Shown here piece by piece: positions 38,484 to 44,356 of a stretch of DNA of 44,356 nucleotides. The translations under genes and the position numbers were made by a program. Each line of letters starts with the position of its first letter. The first letter of the stretch is position 1. The DNA comes from Paracoccaceae bacterium (GTDB taxonomy: Bacteria; Pseudomonadota; Alphaproteobacteria; Rhodobacterales; Rhodobacteraceae): positions 1 through 44,356 of the forward strand of contig JAUZRU010000057.1 in assembly GCA_030950185.1 (NCBI GenBank), in the 5' to 3' direction. The notes beneath the pieces were generated by a model. That model saw only the letters and a program-made list of their open reading frames with translations. It was not told the origin of the DNA and did no database searches.

Positions 38484-39661
38484 AGAAGGAAGAGGTTTCA
38501 GCCACCGCTGGCCCGGTGCGCGAGGTCAAGGCCGCGCTGTCCGGGTTTCTGGGTGATTTCGACAATTTTCAGGCCGACATCAGGTCGCGCCTTCAACAGC
38601 AGGAAGATCGATTGAAGATGATTGAACGCAAGAGCATGATCGCCGCACAACGCCCCGCCCTGTCGATGGGGGCCGAGCCCGAGGCCCCGCATCGCAAGGC
38701 CTTTGCCGCCTATCTGCGCACGGGCGAGGATGACGGGCTGCGCGGCCTGCCGGTCGAGGAAAAGGCCATGTCCACGGCCGTCGCCGCCGACGGGGGCTAT
38801 CTGGTCGATCCCGTCACCGCCGACCAGGTGAAGGCGGTGCTCAACAGTACGGCCTCGATCCGGTCGATTGCCAATGTGGTGCAGATCGAGGCCACCGCCT
38901 ATGACGTGCTGATCGACACCACCGACCCCGGCGCCGGCTGGGCGGCGGAAACGGCCGCCACGGTCGAGACCACCACGCCCACGCTGGAGCGGATCTCGAT
39001 CCCGCTGCACGAGCTGAGCGCGCTGCCCAAGGTCAGCCAGCGCCTGCTGGACGACAGCGCCTTTGATGTCGAGGGCTGGCTGGCGGCGCGCATCGCCGAC
39101 AAGTTTGCGCGCGCCGAGGCCGCGGCATTCGTCAGCGGCGACGGCATCGACAAGCCGACCGGTTTCCTCAACCATCCGATCGTGGATGACACGCTGTGGA
39201 GCTGGGGCAATCTGGGCTATGTGGCTACCGGCGCGGCGGGCGATTTCAATGCCACCAATCCGGTCGATGTGATCGTCGATCTGGTCTATGCGCTGGGGGC
39301 GCGCTATCGCGCCAATGCGACATTCGTGATGAACTCGAAAACCGCGGGCACCGTGCGCAAGATGAAGGATCTGGACGGGCGCTTCCTGTGGTCGGACGGG
39401 CTGAGCGCGGGCGAGCCTGCGCGCCTGATGGGCTATCCGGTGCTGATTGCCGAGGACATGCCCGATATCGCGCTGGATGCCACCGCGATCGCGTTCGGCG
39501 ATTTCAACGCCGGCTATACCATCGCCGAGCGTCCCGATCTGCGCATCCTGCGCGACCCCTTCAGCGCCAAGCCCAATGTGCTGTTCTATGCCACCAGGCG
39601 CGTGGGGGGCGATGTCAGCGATTTCGCCGCGATCAAGCTGCTGAAATTCGGCATCAGCTGA
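38480..39661 (+). CDS. GTA orfg5, major capsid protein
   Basis: HK97-fold capsid protein of 393 residues. The N-terminal 65-90 residues are a charged coiled-coil delta domain (REVKAALSGFLGDFDNFQADI and RLQQQEDRLKMIERKSM) that the protease should remove; the shell domain follows from about residue 95 (STAVAADGGYLVDPVTADQV). Conserved parts include STASIRSIANVVQIEATAYDVLIDT, SFFYATRRVGGDVSDF-like C-terminus (NVLFYATRRVGGDV) and DRRFLWSDGL-like LDGRFLWSDGLSAG. It overlaps the protease gene by 4 bases; 159 bases of non-coding DNA separate it from orfg6. Confidence 0.95.
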   Translation: MKKEEVSATAGPVREVKAALSGFLGDFDNFQADIRSRLQQQEDRLKMIERKSMIAAQRPALSMGAEPEAPHRKAFAAYLRTGEDDGLRGLPVEEKAMSTAVAADGGYLVDPVTADQVKAVLNSTASIRSIANVVQIEATAYDVLIDTTDPGAGWAAETAATVETTTPTLERISIPLHELSALPKVSQRLLDDSAFDVEGWLAARIADKFARAEAAAFVSGDGIDKPTGFLNHPIVDDTLWSWGNLGYVATGAAGDFNATNPVDVIVDLVYALGARYRANATFVMNSKTAGTVRKMKDLDGRFLWSDGLSAGEPARLMGYPVLIAEDMPDIALDATAIAFGDFNAGYTIAERPDLRILRDPFSAKPNVLFYATRRVGGDVSDFAAIKLLKFGIS

Positions 39662-39820
39662 GGCCCGTTCGGCCCATGACAGGATGGTCGCATCCCGGCC
39701 CGCATGGCCGGGGCGCGGCTGGCGCGTGCCCGCATCGTCCGGCTGCTTCCCTCTCTGCATGAGCGGTGCGGGCGCGCGTCCTGATGCGGGCGATTGCCCG
39801 GCAACAACAGGAGATTGCAC

Positions 39821-40417
39821 ATGATATTGGTGGAACTGGCAATGGTGCCGGCGGCGGCGTTGCCGGTGGCCGAGTTTTCGCGCCATCTGCATCTGGGCAC
39901 CGGTTTTGCCGATGACGGCAGCCAGAATGCGGTGCTGGAATCCTATCTGCGGGCGGCGCTGGCGGCGATCGAGGCGCGCATCGGCAAGGCCTTGATCCAG
40001 CGGGCCTTTTCCTGGCAGCTGACCGCCTGGCACGGGCAGGAGGCGCAGGGTCTGCCGATTGCCCCGGTGCAGGCGATCACGGCGCTGAAGCTGACCGACC
40101 GGGCCGGGGTCACGACCACGGTGGATCCGGCACAATACCGGCTGGAAAAGGACAGCCAGCGCCCGCGCCTGGTGTCGGCGCGCGACAGCCTGCCGCCGGT
40201 GCCGGCCGGGGGAACCGCCGAGATCCTGTTCGAGGCCGGTTTCGGGCCGGCCTGGGCCGATATTCCGGTGGATCTGGCACAGGCGGTGTTCCTGCTGGCG
40301 GCGCATTACTATGAAAACCGCCACGAGGCGGGCGCGCGCGAATCCCTGATGCCATTCGGGGTGATGGCGCTGATCGAGGCCTATCGCAATGTGCGCCTGC
40401 TGGGGGTGGGCGCATGA
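39821..40417 (+). CDS. GTA orfg6, head-tail connector (adaptor)
   Basis: A 198-residue protein with the phage connector features FADDGSQNAVLESYLRAALAAIEARIGKALIQ (N-terminal helices) and VFLLAAHYYENRHEAG, typical of gp6-like adaptor proteins that attach below the portal. ATG 39821 is fixed by AGGAG at 39809-39813 with a 7-base spacer. It overlaps orfg7 by 4 bases. Confidence 0.85.
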   Translation: MILVELAMVPAAALPVAEFSRHLHLGTGFADDGSQNAVLESYLRAALAAIEARIGKALIQRAFSWQLTAWHGQEAQGLPIAPVQAITALKLTDRAGVTTTVDPAQYRLEKDSQRPRLVSARDSLPPVPAGGTAEILFEAGFGPAWADIPVDLAQAVFLLAAHYYENRHEAGARESLMPFGVMALIEAYRNVRLLGVGA

Positions 40418-40758
40418 GCGGGCGGGCCGTGCGCCTGAGCCGCAAGCTGGTGCTTGAGGCAGCGGTGCGGCAGGGCGATGGCGCGGGGGGGTTTGCCGAA
40501 AGCTGGACGCCGCTGGGCACGCTGTGGGCCGACATGCGCCCCGGATATGGGCGCGCTCATGACGGCGCCGGGGCGCGGCTGTCCCTGAACCGCTGGCGGG
40601 TGATCTGCCGGGCGGCCCCGGTGGGCGCGCCCTCGCGCCCGGTGGCGGGGCAGAGATTCGTCGAAGGCACGCGCATCTATCTGATCGAGGCGGTCAGCGC
40701 CTGGGACGATGCGGGAATATATCTGCAATGTTTCTGCCGCGAGGAGGTGGCGACATGA
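40414..40758 (+). CDS. GTA orfg7, head-tail stopper
   Basis: A 114-residue beta-rich protein of the phage head closure/stopper type: QGDGAGGFAESWTPLGTLWADMRP near residue 20 and LIEAVSAWDDAGIYLQCFCREE at the end. Position and size match GTA orfg7. Overlaps orfg6 and orfg8 by 4 bases each. Confidence 0.82.
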   Translation: MSGRAVRLSRKLVLEAAVRQGDGAGGFAESWTPLGTLWADMRPGYGRAHDGAGARLSLNRWRVICRAAPVGAPSRPVAGQRFVEGTRIYLIEAVSAWDDAGIYLQCFCREEVAT

Positions 40759-41165
40759 GCTATGGCATGGCGGCTGCCCTGCAACAGGCGGTCTTTGCGC
40801 GTCTGTCGGCGGATGTGGCGTTGCAGGCGGTGGTGGGGGGCGATGTCTATGACAGCCTGCCCACGGGCACGCTGCCGACGACCTATGTTCTGCTGGGCGA
40901 AGAGGATGCGCGCACGCGCGGGGATGTGACGGCGCGCGGGGCCGAGCATGAATTCATGGTCGGCGTGTTTTCGGACGCGGCCGGTTTTGCCATCGCCAAG
41001 CAGGCGGCGGTGGCGGTGTCGGATGCGCTGGTGGATGCGCCTCTGAGCCTGGCGCGCGGGCGGCTGGTGTCGCTGGATTTCCTGCGCGCGCGGGCCCGCC
41101 GGGGCCGGGCGCCGGGGGCGCGTCGGATCGAGCTGTGGTTCAGGGCGCGGCTGGATGATGTTTGA
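40755..41165 (+). CDS. GTA orfg8, tail terminator (DUF3168)
   Basis: A 136-residue DUF3168-type tail terminator that caps the tail tube: AVFARLSADVALQAVVGGDVYDSLPTG, then HEFMVGVFSDAAGFAIAKQAA and LVSLDFLRARARR. ATG 40755 overlaps orfg7 by 4 bases. It is followed by a 118-base gap with two strong inverted repeats before the tail-tube gene. Confidence 0.83.
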   Translation: MSYGMAAALQQAVFARLSADVALQAVVGGDVYDSLPTGTLPTTYVLLGEEDARTRGDVTARGAEHEFMVGVFSDAAGFAIAKQAAVAVSDALVDAPLSLARGRLVSLDFLRARARRGRAPGARRIELWFRARLDDV

Positions 41166-41170
41166 GGCCG

Positions 41171-41224
41171 GGTTCGCGGATCGTGGGGCGGGATCGGGCG
41201 CGAACCGGATTGCAGGCAATCCGG
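41171..41224 (+). other. Two overlapping inverted repeats between orfg8 and orfg9
   Basis: GGTTCGCG (41171-41178) pairs with CGCGAACC (41199-41206), and CCGGATT (41205-41211) pairs with AATCCGG (41218-41224) around GCAGGC. They share bases 41205-41206, so the two hairpins are close to mutually exclusive. No T tract follows. They lie 60 bases before the major tail protein start. Confidence 0.6.
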
Positions 41225-41283
41225 GAGTGGCATTCAAAGCATGCCCAGCGTCAGAGAGATGAACGAAACAGAAGGATATTATC

Positions 41284-41697
41284 ATGGTAGCCCAGAAAGG
41301 CAGGGATCTGCTGATCAAGATCGACATGACCGGTGCCGGCCTGTTCGAGACGGTGGCGGGGTTGCGGGCCTCGCGCATCAGTTTCAACGCCGAAACGGTG
41401 GATGTGACTTCGCTTGACAGCGCCGGCGGCTGGCGCGAGCTGCTGGGCGGCGCGGGGATGCGCTCGGCCTCGGTCACGGGGTCGGGGGTGTTTCGCGACG
41501 CCACCACGGATGCCCGCGCGCGCACCATCTTTTTCAACGGCGAGATGCCGGATTTCCAGGTCATCATCCCGGCATTCGGCATCATCGAGGGGCCGTTCCA
41601 GATTAGCGCGCTGGAATATTCGGGGCGCTTCGATACCGAGGCCAGCTTTGACATGACGCTGGCCTCGGCCGGTGTGCTGACATTCACGGCGATCTGA
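41284..41697 (+). CDS. GTA orfg9, major tail tube protein
   Basis: A 137-residue beta-rich tail tube protein: GRDLLIKIDMTGAGLFETVAGLRASRISFNAETVDVTSLDSAGGWRELL, and the C-terminal FDTEASFDMTLASAGVLTF. This is the phage tail-tube/HK97 gp-like pattern used by GTAs. AAGGA lies 8 bases upstream of the ATG. It overlaps orfg10 by one base (TGATG). It is likely the most abundant tail protein. Confidence 0.9.
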   Translation: MVAQKGRDLLIKIDMTGAGLFETVAGLRASRISFNAETVDVTSLDSAGGWRELLGGAGMRSASVTGSGVFRDATTDARARTIFFNGEMPDFQVIIPAFGIIEGPFQISALEYSGRFDTEASFDMTLASAGVLTFTAI

Positions 41698-42020
41698 TGG
41701 TGAACCCCTATCGAGGAGAGGTGCGCCTGGTGCTGGATGGCAGGGCGCATGTGATGCGCCTTACGCTGGGGGCGCTGGCCGAGCTGGAGGAACGGCTTGG
41801 CGCGGGCTCGCTGGTGGCGCTGGTCGAGCGCTTTGAGCAGGGGCAGTTTTCGGCGCGCGATCTGCTGGCGCTGCTGGCGGCGGGGCTGCGCGGTGGCGGC
41901 TGGCAGGGCGACGAGGAGGCGCTTGCGCGCGCCGATATCAAGGGCGGCCCCGGCGCGGCGGCGCGCGCGGGCGCGCAGTTGCTGGCGCGGGCCTTTGGCG
42001 GCGACGGGGGCGATGGCTGA
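41697..42020 (+). CDS. GTA orfg10, tail assembly chaperone
   Basis: A 107-residue GTA family protein with a tail-tube-chaperone pattern: GEVRLVLDGRAHVMRLTLGALAELEERLG followed by FSARDLLALLAAGLRGGG. In lambda, gpG/gpGT chaperones arise by frameshift; here the second chaperone is a separate gene, orfg10.1, with an 8-base overlap. Position between tail tube and tape measure supports the role. Confidence 0.85.
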   Translation: MVNPYRGEVRLVLDGRAHVMRLTLGALAELEERLGAGSLVALVERFEQGQFSARDLLALLAAGLRGGGWQGDEEALARADIKGGPGAAARAGAQLLARAFGGDGGDG

Positions 42021-42246
42021 GAAATTCGACTGGCCCGCATTGATGCGCGCCGGGATGGGCGGTCTTGGCCTGCACCCGGCGCAGTTCTGGGATCTGACCC
42101 CGCATGAGCTGATGCTGCTGCTGGGGCTGGAGGGGGCGGCCGCGGGCGGCGGTTTCGGGCGCGCGCGGCTGGACGAGTTGGCGCGCATGTTTCCCGACCG
42201 CGCAACGGGGCGGGATCACGCAACAGGCAAGGAAACAGGTGGATGA
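42013..42246 (+). CDS. GTA tail chaperone (orfg10.1)
   Basis: A 77-residue protein of the rcc01693 family (phage TIGR02216 type): MAEKFDWPALMRAGMGGLGLHPAQFWDLTPHELMLLLG, a motif seen in chaperones of small siphophage tails. Begins inside the end of orfg10 (8-base overlap ATGGCTGA) and overlaps orfg11 by 4 bases. Short and easily missed; the conserved WDLTPHEL motif makes it a real gene. Confidence 0.82.
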   Translation: MAEKFDWPALMRAGMGGLGLHPAQFWDLTPHELMLLLGLEGAAAGGGFGRARLDELARMFPDRATGRDHATGKETGG

Positions 42247-42896
42247 GCGATTTTCAGGGCAGGCTGGAAGATCTGGATGCACAGATTGCCGGGCTGGATA
42301 GCGCCATTGGCGACACGCGCGAGGTCTCGGCGGCGTTCCGGGCCGAGCTGGGCGACATGCGCGACACGATGCGCGGGGCGCAGGCACAGGTCGAGGGGCT
42401 GTCGCGCAGCCTGGGGCGCGGGCTGCGCAGCGCCTTTGACGGGTTGGTTTTCGATGGTGCGCGGCTGTCGGATGCGCTGCGGATGGTGGGGCGCAGCATG
42501 GCCAATGCCGCCTATGGGCAGGCGATGCGGCCCGTGCAGAACGCGCTGGGCGGCGCCATTGCCGGGATGATGGGCAAGATCCTGCCCTTTGCCGATGGCG
42601 GGGTCTTTTCGCAGGGCCATGTGGTGCCCTTTGCCCGCGGCGGCGTGGTCAGCGGGGCGACGCCCTTTGCCATGCGCGGCGCGACGGGGGTGATGGGCGA
42701 GGCCGGCCCCGAGGCGATCATGCCGCTGTCGCGCGGCCCCGACGGCCGCCTCGGGGTACGCGCCGAGGGCGGCGGGCGACCGGTGCAGGTGGTGATCAAT
42801 GTCTCGACCCCGGATGTCGAGGGGTTCCGGCGCTCGCGCAGCCAGATCGCCGCCGAGATGGCGCGCGCGATCGAGCGGGGCGCACGCAACAGATAG
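42243..42896 (+). CDS. GTA orfg11, tail tape measure protein
   Basis: A 217-residue protein with an N-terminal helical region (DLDAQIAGLDSAIGDTREVSAAFRAELGDMRDTM), a segment MANAAYGQAMRPVQNALGGAIAGMMGKILPFADGGVFSQG and a Gly-rich, tail-end MGEAGPEAIMPLSRGPDGRLGV motif common to phage tape measures. At 217 residues it is far shorter than phage tape measures of 600 or more, as expected for the short GTA tail. It overlaps orfg10.1 by 4 bases and is followed by a 202-base gap. Confidence 0.88.
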   Translation: MSDFQGRLEDLDAQIAGLDSAIGDTREVSAAFRAELGDMRDTMRGAQAQVEGLSRSLGRGLRSAFDGLVFDGARLSDALRMVGRSMANAAYGQAMRPVQNALGGAIAGMMGKILPFADGGVFSQGHVVPFARGGVVSGATPFAMRGATGVMGEAGPEAIMPLSRGPDGRLGVRAEGGGRPVQVVINVSTPDVEGFRRSRSQIAAEMARAIERGARNR

Positions 42897-43098
42897 TGCA
42901 GTTTGCACATGATCGGGTTCATCCCGATGCGCAACCGAAGGGCAGGCGGCCGTCCGGGCGGGCGCATGCCCGGCTTGCTGCGCGCGCCGGGCGAGGCCGA
43001 TGCGATCAAGCGCGACACGCCCCAAAGGCGGGTGTGGGCCTGCCATTGTGTCGGCTTTCACGATGCACATCACGATTTCACGACAACAGGAAAATGCC

Positions 43099-43731
43099 AT
43101 GAATTTTCACGAGGTAAGGTTTCCGGCCAGCCTGAGCTTTGGCTCGGCCGGGGGACCCGAGCGGCGCACCGAGATCGTGACCCTGGCCAACGGGCATGAG
43201 GAACGCAACAGCCCCTGGGCGGGCTCGCGCCGGCGCTATGATGCGGGGGTGGGGATGCGCTCGCTGGACGATATCGAAACGCTGGTCGCCTTTTTCGAGG
43301 CGCGCCACGGGCAATTGTTCGGCTTTCGCTGGAAGGACTGGACCGATTTCAAGTCATGCGCGCCCTCGGGCAGCCCCGCATTTGACGACCAGGTGATCGG
43401 CACGGGCGACGGGAAACAGGCCCGGTTCCAGCTGTGCAAGAGCTATGGATCCGGCGCGCAGGCCTATTGCCGCGAGATCACCAAGCCGGTCGAGGGCTCG
43501 GTGCTGTTGGGCGTGGCCGGCGATTCGCTGGTCGAGGGGGTGCATTTCGCGGTGGATTACACCACCGGGCAGGTGACGTTGGACGACGCCCCGGCCGAGG
43601 GGGCGGTGGTCACGGCGGGGTTCGAATTCGACGTGCCGGTGCGGTTTGACACCGGGCGGCTGGAGCTGTCGATGCGCAGCTTTGCAGCCGGCGAAATCCC
43701 CCATGTGCCGGTGGTGGAGGTGCGAGTCTGA
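43099..43731 (+). CDS. GTA orfg12, distal tail protein (DUF2460)
   Basis: A 210-residue DUF2460 protein of the tail tip: FHEVRFPASLSFGSAGGPERRTEIVTLANGHEERN, SRRRYDAGVGMRSLDDIETLVAFFEARHGQLFGFRWKDWTDF and the C-terminal EFDVPVRFDTGRLELSM. These motifs are diagnostic for the family. ATG 43099 has AGGA 7 bases upstream. It overlaps orfg13 by one base. Confidence 0.93.
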   Translation: MNFHEVRFPASLSFGSAGGPERRTEIVTLANGHEERNSPWAGSRRRYDAGVGMRSLDDIETLVAFFEARHGQLFGFRWKDWTDFKSCAPSGSPAFDDQVIGTGDGKQARFQLCKSYGSGAQAYCREITKPVEGSVLLGVAGDSLVEGVHFAVDYTTGQVTLDDAPAEGAVVTAGFEFDVPVRFDTGRLELSMRSFAAGEIPHVPVVEVRV

Positions 43732-44356
43732 TGCGCCGGATTGGAAAGGAACTGAAGGCCCATATGGCCAGCGGGGCCACGACGCTTGCGCGTTGCTGGA
43801 AGCTGATGCGCGCGGATGGGCAGGTCATGGGATTTACCGATCACGACCGGGATCTGGCCTTTGATGGGGTGACGTTCAGAGCTGGCGCGGGGATGGACGC
43901 GGGCGCGTTGCAACAGGGCAACGGGCTGGCGGTGGATAACGGGCAGGCGCTTGGCGCCCTGTCCGATGCGGGGATCAAGGAGGCCGATATTCGCGCGGGC
44001 CGCTATGATCGCGCGCAGATCGAGCTGTGGCTGGTGAACTGGCGCGACCTGGCACAGCGCGCGCTGTGGTTTCGCGGCACGCTTGGCGAGATCCGGCAGC
44101 GCGACGGCGCGTTCGAGGCCGAAATCCGCGGGCTGGCCGAGTTGTTGAACCAGGCGCAGGGACGGGGTTTTCACCGCAAATGCGCCGCCGTGCTGGGGGA
44201 TGCGTCCTGCAAGGTCGATCTGAACGCGCCGGGATACAGTGCCGAGGTGGCGGCGGGCACGGTCGCGGACGGGGTGTTCCTGCTGGACGGGCTGTCGGGA
44301 TTTGATGCCGGCTGGTTCGCGGGCGGGGTGCTGGAGGTTCTGGAGGGCGCGGCTGC
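43731..44356 (+). CDS. GTA orfg13, tail hub protein (3' end outside window)
   Basis: N-terminal 208 residues of a DUF2163-type hub protein: ASGATTLARCWKLMRADGQVMGFTDHDRDLAFDGVTF and YDRAQIELWLVNWRDLAQRALWFRGTLGEIRQRDGAFEAEIRGL. A HRKCAAVLGDASCKVDL cysteine pair near residue 165 resembles the Cys motif of lambda gpL-like tail-tip proteins that bind an Fe-S cluster. The start overlaps the orfg12 stop by one base. The rest of the gene, and the expected orfg14 and orfg15, lie beyond the window. Confidence 0.92.
   Translation, partial: MRRIGKELKAHMASGATTLARCWKLMRADGQVMGFTDHDRDLAFDGVTFRAGAGMDAGALQQGNGLAVDNGQALGALSDAGIKEADIRAGRYDRAQIELWLVNWRDLAQRALWFRGTLGEIRQRDGAFEAEIRGLAELLNQAQGRGFHRKCAAVLGDASCKVDLNAPGYSAEVAAGTVADGVFLLDGLSGFDAGWFAGGVLEVLEGAA

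Noticed and set aside
38498-40324. 608-codon open frame on the minus strand
   Set aside because: Antisense to the GTA capsid gene and orfg6; composition and lack of motifs mark it as a shadow.
42903-43199. Open frame of 98 codons between orfg11 and orfg12
   Set aside because: It overlaps orfg12 in another frame, has no ribosome site, and its composition (Arg/Gly-rich) is typical of chance frames in GC-rich DNA. No GTA cluster I know has a gene here.
34629-44356. Considered an ordinary siphophage prophage
   Set aside because: Gene order and families match GTA clusters (orfg1 to orfg13 with g3.5 and g10.1), the tape measure is very short, and there is no integrase, replication, repressor or attachment site. 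The lysis genes are elsewhere.

Overview
The window is GC-rich DNA from an alphaproteobacterium, almost certainly a Rhodobacteraceae (Roseobacter/Rhodobacter group) chromosome. The evidence is a Rhodobacter-capsulatus-type gene transfer agent (GTA) cluster in canonical order, an AcuI-type acrylyl-CoA reductase, the cvpA-purF-SDR, argC-ccmE-ccmF-ccmH and fabD-fabG-acpP-fabF-mltG neighbourhoods, and a recurrent intergenic repeat with the core GTATTTGGGCAAAGAAG. No tRNA, rRNA, insertion sequence, CRISPR array or integrase was seen. The repeat and gene-family assignments rest on recognition by eye, not on a database search.

Layout. 1-10.1 kb: mostly minus-strand housekeeping genes. These are prfC (cut by the window edge), then, read from right to left, alr-mlaE-mlaF, a repeat, and pqiA-like-radA-cvpA-purF-SDR. 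One exported protein of unknown function (1401-2591) sits on the plus strand. 10.2-14.5 kb: a small membrane protein, then a FadR-type GntR regulator divergent from an acyl-CoA dehydrogenase-acuI operon with a palindromic operator at the regulator start, and a convergent crotonase-fold gene that lacks both classical hydratase glutamates. 14.6-17 kb: a small secreted Cys/Lys/Gly protein, a hotdog thioesterase and two orphan membrane proteins. 17-21.6 kb: rplM-rpsI, an acyltransferase, murI, argC and ccmE.

21.66-22.74 kb: an endolysin-holin pair inserted between ccmE and ccmF. By family it is the lysis module that releases GTA particles, held about 12 kb away from the structural cluster. 22.9-27.6 kb: ccmF, ccmH, a PaaG-like crotonase, and the rpsF-rpsR-rplI operon on the minus strand. 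27.97-28.76 kb: an orphan prepilin-like protein with a long Ser/Thr/Gly-rich tail. 28.9-34.6 kb: fatty-acid synthesis (fabD, fabG, acpP, fabF) and mltG on the plus strand, interrupted by a minus-strand cobalamin riboswitch controlling a solo CbiM cobalt permease.

34.64-44.36 kb: the GTA head-tail cluster. A near-consensus sigma-70-like promoter and a leader hairpin with a T-rich tail precede terS (g1), terL (g2), portal (g3), g3.5, protease (g4), capsid (g5), connectors (g6-g8), tail tube (g9), tail chaperones (g10, g10.1), tape measure (g11), distal tail (g12) and hub (g13, cut by the window end). Most junctions overlap by 1-8 bases, as in one translationally coupled operon. I see no wholly new multi-gene system. 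The strongest leads are the detached GTA lysis cassette, the GTA leader hairpin, the Ser/Thr-rich prepilin, the acpP leader ORF, the paired orphan membrane proteins and the dispersed hairpin repeat.
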